A DNA stretch of 8,940 bases from Micavibrio_C sp964577255. Its GTDB lineage: Bacteria > Pseudomonadota > Alphaproteobacteria > Micavibrionales > Micavibrionaceae. The position numbers were made by a program, and so were the translations under genes. The DNA lies in assembly GCA_964577255.1 (NCBI GenBank), contig CAZNYM010000058.1, positions 1 through 8,940 of the forward strand, in the 5' to 3' direction. Shown here one piece after another: positions 5,557 to 8,940 of the stretch. Positions within the stretch are counted from its first letter, which is position 1, and each line of letters begins with the position of its first letter. The notes beneath the pieces are model-generated. The model was not told the origin of the DNA, ran no database searches, and worked only from the letters and a program-made list of their open reading frames with translations.

Positions 5557-6261
5557 ATGAACCGGCGATCCCCCATTCCCGTTCCCATAAAAGACCAAAG
5601 CAGCGAAAGCTTTCTGCACGAGCTCGAGGAATCGTATCAGCGCGAGCGGATGGGTAAACTCTGGAAGGAATACGGCCCCTATCTCATCGCCGGCTGCGTC
5701 TTGGCCGTGATTTTCACGGGCGCGCTCAGCGTGTGGAAGGGCTGGAACCGGAGCCAGAACGAACAAAGCACCGCCACCATCATCGCTGCGCTTGAAAGCG
5801 AAGACCCGGCGGCGGCGCTGAATAAATCTCTTTCCACCCTGCGTGCGGGCCCGCGCGGCATTGCGCTTCTGGCCGAAGCCGGGCTGCTGCTTGAGCAGGG
5901 CAAGACCGCCGAGGCCTTGGCCGCGCTGAAAACTGCCGCCGGCACGCGCGGCCTCGATCCCGCTTATCGCGACCTCGCCACGCTCATGAGCGTGCAGATT
6001 GCGGCCGCCGCGCCCGAAGGCATGAAAAACGCGGCATCCTTGCTCGCGCAACTGCAGCCGCTGCGCGACACTTCCAGTCCCTGGTGGCCTCAGGCCGCGC
6101 TCGAATCGGCGCGCCTGGCCGGCTACGGCCAGGGCGACTGGAAGCAGGCGCGCGCCTACCTTGCGCCCGTCCTCGCGGCCAAGGAAGGCGTGCCGCCCAC
6201 GCTCAAGGCGCGCGCGGCCGCGCTCGACCGCGTCTACAGCCTCAAAACACCGGCCGAATGA
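5557..6261 (+). CDS. YfgM-like membrane-anchored TPR protein
   Basis: This is a 234-aa protein of the YfgM/TPR_21 type, an inner-membrane protein that in E. coli associates with the Sec translocon and periplasmic chaperones. Residues 1-37 are a charged cytosolic segment with an ESFLHELEESYQRERM helix. About 41-61 form one transmembrane helix (YLIAGCVLAVIFTGALSVW). The rest is an Ala-rich helical periplasmic domain with TPR-like pairs (for example LAEAGLLLEQGKTAEALAAL, residues 105-124). The ATG at 5557 is chosen because the family begins shortly before the charged helix; longer in-frame starts run back into the palindromic repeat. Its Shine-Dalgarno sequence is weak (AGG, nine bases upstream). 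bamB and der follow, the same order as in E. coli, which supports the assignment more than the sequence alone. Confidence 0.82.
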   Translation: MNRRSPIPVPIKDQSSESFLHELEESYQRERMGKLWKEYGPYLIAGCVLAVIFTGALSVWKGWNRSQNEQSTATIIAALESEDPAAALNKSLSTLRAGPRGIALLAEAGLLLEQGKTAEALAALKTAAGTRGLDPAYRDLATLMSVQIAAAAPEGMKNAASLLAQLQPLRDTSSPWWPQAALESARLAGYGQGDWKQARAYLAPVLAAKEGVPPTLKARAAALDRVYSLKTPAE

Positions 6262-6293
6262 TCCGCTTCAACATCAAGGATTTTTTGTCATGA
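6258..6293 (+). CDS. 11-codon linker ORF between the YfgM-like gene and bamB
   Basis: ATG at 6258 overlaps the YfgM-like stop (ATGA) and encodes MIRFNIKDFLS. Its TGA stop at 6291-6293 overlaps the bamB start as a second ATGA. It could pass ribosomes from one gene to the next by termination-reinitiation. Inside it lies AAGGA, the Shine-Dalgarno sequence of bamB, so bamB can also start independently. The peptide itself resembles nothing I know. It may be chance. Confidence 0.3.
   Translation: MIRFNIKDFLS
6276..6280 (+). promoter_or_regulatory. Ribosome binding site of bamB
   Basis: AAGGA lies nine bases before the ATG at 6290. It decides the start: the in-frame ORF extends far upstream, but only this ATG is followed by a signal peptide with a lipobox. 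Confidence 0.7.
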
Positions 6294-7615
6294 CCCTGCG
6301 CGTTCTGTCTTTTGCCGTTCTTGCCACGCTTTCCTTAAACGCCTGCTCGATCCTCGACAGCGAAGGCACCGAGAAGCCGCTTGAGGGCGAGCGCATTTCC
6401 ATCCTGGAGCTGCAGAAGAACCTCGAGCCCGACGACGCGGCGATGGAGGCACAGGGCTTCGTCGCCCCGCCAGCCTGGCGCAACGAATTCTGGCCTCAGG
6501 CCGGCGGCTATCCCACTCACGCGATGCAGAACCTGACCCTGAACGAAGGTGAACTCAAGCCCCAGTGGTCGGCCGATATCGGTGACGGCGGCAGCGACGG
6601 CCTGCCCCTCACCGCCCAGCCGGTTGTGGCCGACGGCAAACTGTTCACACTCGACAGCCGCGGCCGCCTGAGCGCCTTTGACGCCGCCAGCGGCAGGCCG
6701 CTATGGCAGGTCTATGCCGGCAGCGAAAAAGAGAAAGAGCCCGTGATCGCGGGCGGCGTCGCCTATTCGCGCGGCCAGCTTTACGTCACCAATGGTTATA
6801 ACGAAGTGCTTGCCGTCAGCCCCGCCAACGGCAAGCCGCTCTGGCGCAAAAATATCTCGGCCCCCGCGCGCGCCGCCCCCACCGTGGCCGAGGACCGGCT
6901 GTTCGTCGTCACGCTCGACAACCGCCTGATCGCCCTATCGGTCAAGGACGGCACCTTCCTGTGGGATTACGCCGGCATCAGCGGCGTCACCGGGCTGATG
7001 GGTTCGGCCAGCCCCGCCGCCAGCAACGAAATCGTCGTGCCTGTCTTTTCTTCGGGCGAAATCTTCGCTCTGCGCGTTGAAAACGGCGCGCCGCTGTGGG
7101 GCGACAACCTCTCCTCGGTCAAAACCACAAGCGGCCTGAGCGGCATTGCCGACATACGTGGCCTGCCGGTGATCGACAAGGGCATGGTGTTCGCCATCAG
7201 CTTCAGTAATCGCCTGGTCGCCATCGACGAGCGCACCGGCAACCGTGTCTGGCAGCGCGAGATCGGCGGCGCGGAAACGCCGTGGCTGTCGGGCAATTAC
7301 CTGTTCCTTATCACCAACGACAACGAGTTGATCGGCATGGGCCGCGACAACGGCCTGATCCGCTGGGTGCGGCCGCTGCCCAAGTTCCGTGACCCCGAGG
7401 ACCGCAAGGGACCGCTGTTCTGGACCGGGCCGGTGCTGGCGGGCAACCGCCTGATCGTCGCAGGCTCGGATGGCGGCGTCATGGAAATCAACCCGGATGA
7501 TGGCGCGGTGCTGCGCGCCTGGAACAGCGGTAAATCCGTGACCACCGCGCCGGTGGTGGCCGGGGAGATGCTTTACCTCCTGGCCGATGACGGCACGGTG
7601 CTGGCGTATAAATAA
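6290..7615 (+). CDS. bamB: Outer-membrane assembly lipoprotein BamB
   Basis: BamB is the beta-propeller lipoprotein of the BAM complex, which inserts beta-barrel proteins into the outer membrane; it scaffolds BamA through its POTRA domains. The 441-aa product begins with a lipoprotein signal and the lipobox Leu16-Asn-Ala-Cys19, followed by Ser20, consistent with outer-membrane sorting. Residues about 90-441 contain repeated PQQ-like blade motifs ending in (D/N)G..LW or similar: SAFDAASGRPLW (128), LAVSPANGKPLW (174), IALSVKDGTFLW (214), FALRVENGAPLW (259), VAIDERTGNRVW (310), IGMGRDNGLIRW (348) and MEINPDDGAVLRAW (398). This fits an eight-bladed propeller, where the last blade is closed by the termini. 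The protein is longer than E. coli BamB (392 aa) mainly in the N-terminal segment 20-85. It lies between the YfgM-like gene and der, its usual place. Confidence 0.93.
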   Translation: MTLRVLSFAVLATLSLNACSILDSEGTEKPLEGERISILELQKNLEPDDAAMEAQGFVAPPAWRNEFWPQAGGYPTHAMQNLTLNEGELKPQWSADIGDGGSDGLPLTAQPVVADGKLFTLDSRGRLSAFDAASGRPLWQVYAGSEKEKEPVIAGGVAYSRGQLYVTNGYNEVLAVSPANGKPLWRKNISAPARAAPTVAEDRLFVVTLDNRLIALSVKDGTFLWDYAGISGVTGLMGSASPAASNEIVVPVFSSGEIFALRVENGAPLWGDNLSSVKTTSGLSGIADIRGLPVIDKGMVFAISFSNRLVAIDERTGNRVWQREIGGAETPWLSGNYLFLITNDNELIGMGRDNGLIRWVRPLPKFRDPEDRKGPLFWTGPVLAGNRLIVAGSDGGVMEINPDDGAVLRAWNSGKSVTTAPVVAGEMLYLLADDGTVLAYK

Positions 7616-7617
7616 TC

Positions 7618-8940
7618 ATGATTACTCTGGCCATCCTCGGCCGGCCCAATGTCGGCAAATCCACTTTGTTCAACCGCCTGGCGGGGAAGAAGCTCGCCAT
7701 TGTCGATGACCGCCCCGGCGTCACCCGCGATTGGCGCGAGGCCGAAGGTGCGCTCTACGACCTGTCCCTGCGCGTGATCGACACCGCCGGGCTCGAGGAC
7801 GCGCAGGACGACAGCCTCGAAGCCCGCATGCGCCGCCAGACCGAATCCGCGCTGCCCCAGGCCGACGTGCTGCTATTCGTCATCGACGGGCGCGAGGGCG
7901 TAACGCCCCTGGACCGGCATTTCGCCAACTGGGCGCGGCGACAGGGCAAACCCGTCATCCTCGTGGTCAATAAATGCGAAAATCTCGACGCCGCCGCCGC
8001 CGGCATGGCCGAGTCCTACGCGCTGGGGCTGGGTGATCCGGTCGCTCTTTCCTCCGCGCATGGCGACGGGTTCGACGATCTGTACGAAGCGCTTTTGCCG
8101 TTCGAGAAAAAGGAACAGGAGGCGGAAGAAACCGACCCCGACGAATCGGGCGCCCTGCCCGCCGATATCGACGACATCGAGGGGCGCGAGGACTATGAAT
8201 TCGCGGCCGAGGCCGAAGACCCCGATAAACCCATCAAGATCGCCATCGCCGGCAGGCCCAACGGCGGCAAATCGACTCTGCTCAACGCGCTGATCGGCCA
8301 GGAGCGCGTCATGACCGGGCCTGAGGCCGGCACCACCCGTGACGCCATCGCAGTGAAATGGGATCACGGCGGGCGGTCGCTGCGCCTAGTCGATACCGCC
8401 GGGCTGCGCCGCAAGGCCCGCATCACCGACGAAGTCGAGAAAATGGCGACGGGAGACACGCTGCGCGCCATCCGCCTGGCGCAAATCGTCATCCTGGTGC
8501 TCGACGCCCGCACCCCGCTTGAAAAGCAGGATCTGACCATCGCCGATCATATCGTCGACGAAGGGCGCGGCCTCGTGATCGCCCTCAACAAATGGGATCT
8601 GATCGAGAACAAGGAAGAGACGCTGCGCAATTTCCGCGACGAGCTGGAACGCAGCCTGGGCCAGCTGCCGGACGTCCCCTTCGTCACTATCTCTGCCCTG
8701 CACGGCGCCAACACGAAAAAATTGCTCGACCGGGTGGTCGAGACTTACGATCTCTGGGCCGCGCGCATCAAAACATCGAAGATGAACCGCTGGCTGGCCG
8801 CGCGCGAAAGCCAGAACCCGCCGCCGCTCGCCGCCGGGCGTGCCAACCGGTTGCGCTACATCACCCAGATCAAGGCCAAGCCGCCCACCTTCGCGCTGTG
8901 GTGCTCGCGGCCCGACGACCTGCCCGACTCTTATAAACGC
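7618..8940 (+). CDS. der: Ribosome-assembly GTPase Der (EngA), 3' end beyond the window
   Basis: Der is an essential double GTPase that helps mature the 50S subunit. The frame is open for 441 codons to the right edge with no stop, so the C-terminus is missing. The first GTPase domain shows GRPNVGKS (8-15), the TR switch at 36-37, DTAG (55-58), NKCE (118-121) and SSA (145-147). The second has GRPNGGKS (212-219), TTRD (239-242), DTAG (259-262), NKWD (324-327) and SAL (359-361). The KH-like domain begins near 387 (KMNRWLAA). The acidic linker between the GTPase domains, about 162-204, is long. The ATG is two bases after the bamB stop, with no Shine-Dalgarno sequence, so translation is probably coupled to bamB. 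Residues 1-20 match the normal Der N-terminus, which fixes the start. Confidence 0.96.
   Translation, partial: MITLAILGRPNVGKSTLFNRLAGKKLAIVDDRPGVTRDWREAEGALYDLSLRVIDTAGLEDAQDDSLEARMRRQTESALPQADVLLFVIDGREGVTPLDRHFANWARRQGKPVILVVNKCENLDAAAAGMAESYALGLGDPVALSSAHGDGFDDLYEALLPFEKKEQEAEETDPDESGALPADIDDIEGREDYEFAAEAEDPDKPIKIAIAGRPNGGKSTLLNALIGQERVMTGPEAGTTRDAIAVKWDHGGRSLRLVDTAGLRRKARITDEVEKMATGDTLRAIRLAQIVILVLDARTPLEKQDLTIADHIVDEGRGLVIALNKWDLIENKEETLRNFRDELERSLGQLPDVPFVTISALHGANTKKLLDRVVETYDLWAARIKTSKMNRWLAARESQNPPPLAAGRANRLRYITQIKAKPPTFALWCSRPDDLPDSYKR

Noticed and set aside
5323..6051. Minus-strand open frame opposite the YfgM-like gene
   Set aside because: Its end contains PRAGGDP and IPAFAGM, the known spurious translation of palindromic repeats, and the rest is the shadow of a well-supported plus-strand gene.
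6161..6289. Longer N-terminus for BamB
   Set aside because: It would bury the lipoprotein signal peptide and overlap the YfgM-like coding sequence in another frame; the start at 6290 has AAGGA and a proper lipobox.

Overview
The window looks like ordinary chromosome from a GC-rich alphaproteobacterium. The evidence is a eukaryotic-type (407-aa) NADP isocitrate dehydrogenase, an alphaproteobacterial-looking Der GTPase, and the gene order YfgM-like / bamB / der. I cannot place it more precisely. No phage, transposase, CRISPR, tRNA or rRNA is visible. Most recognisable genes concern the cell envelope: peptidoglycan cleavage, peptidoglycan cross-linking, outer-membrane protein assembly and lipoproteins.

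Left part (1-1930, + strand). A 5'-truncated periplasmic N-acetylmuramoyl-L-alanine amidase runs in from the left edge. A 174-nt AT-rich, dyad-rich leader follows, then a 61-aa lipoprotein gene closed by a strong intrinsic terminator. Next is a 102-aa three-helix membrane protein of unknown function. It converges, stop to stop, on the next block.

Middle (1931-5181, - strand). Read in transcription order, two small cytosolic-looking proteins of unknown function come first. They share an N-terminal motif and may be diverged paralogues. They are followed by icd and then a periplasmic L,D-transpeptidase. The icd stop and transpeptidase start overlap as ATGA, so a TCA-cycle enzyme and a cell-wall cross-linking enzyme appear translationally coupled.

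Intergenic 5182-5556. This holds an AT-rich stretch, a pair of short palindromic repeats (a REP/dRS3-like element) and a probable + strand promoter.

Right part (5557-8940, + strand). A YfgM-like membrane-anchored TPR protein, the BAM-complex lipoprotein BamB and the ribosome-assembly GTPase Der (open at the right edge) form a tight operon, the same order as in E. coli. The YfgM-like and bamB genes are joined by an 11-codon mini-ORF that overlaps both neighbours by ATGA.

I found no convincing new multi-gene system. The points most worth a second look are the unknown protein pair, the icd/transpeptidase coupling, the mini-ORF linker, the dyad-rich lipoprotein leader and the repeat element.
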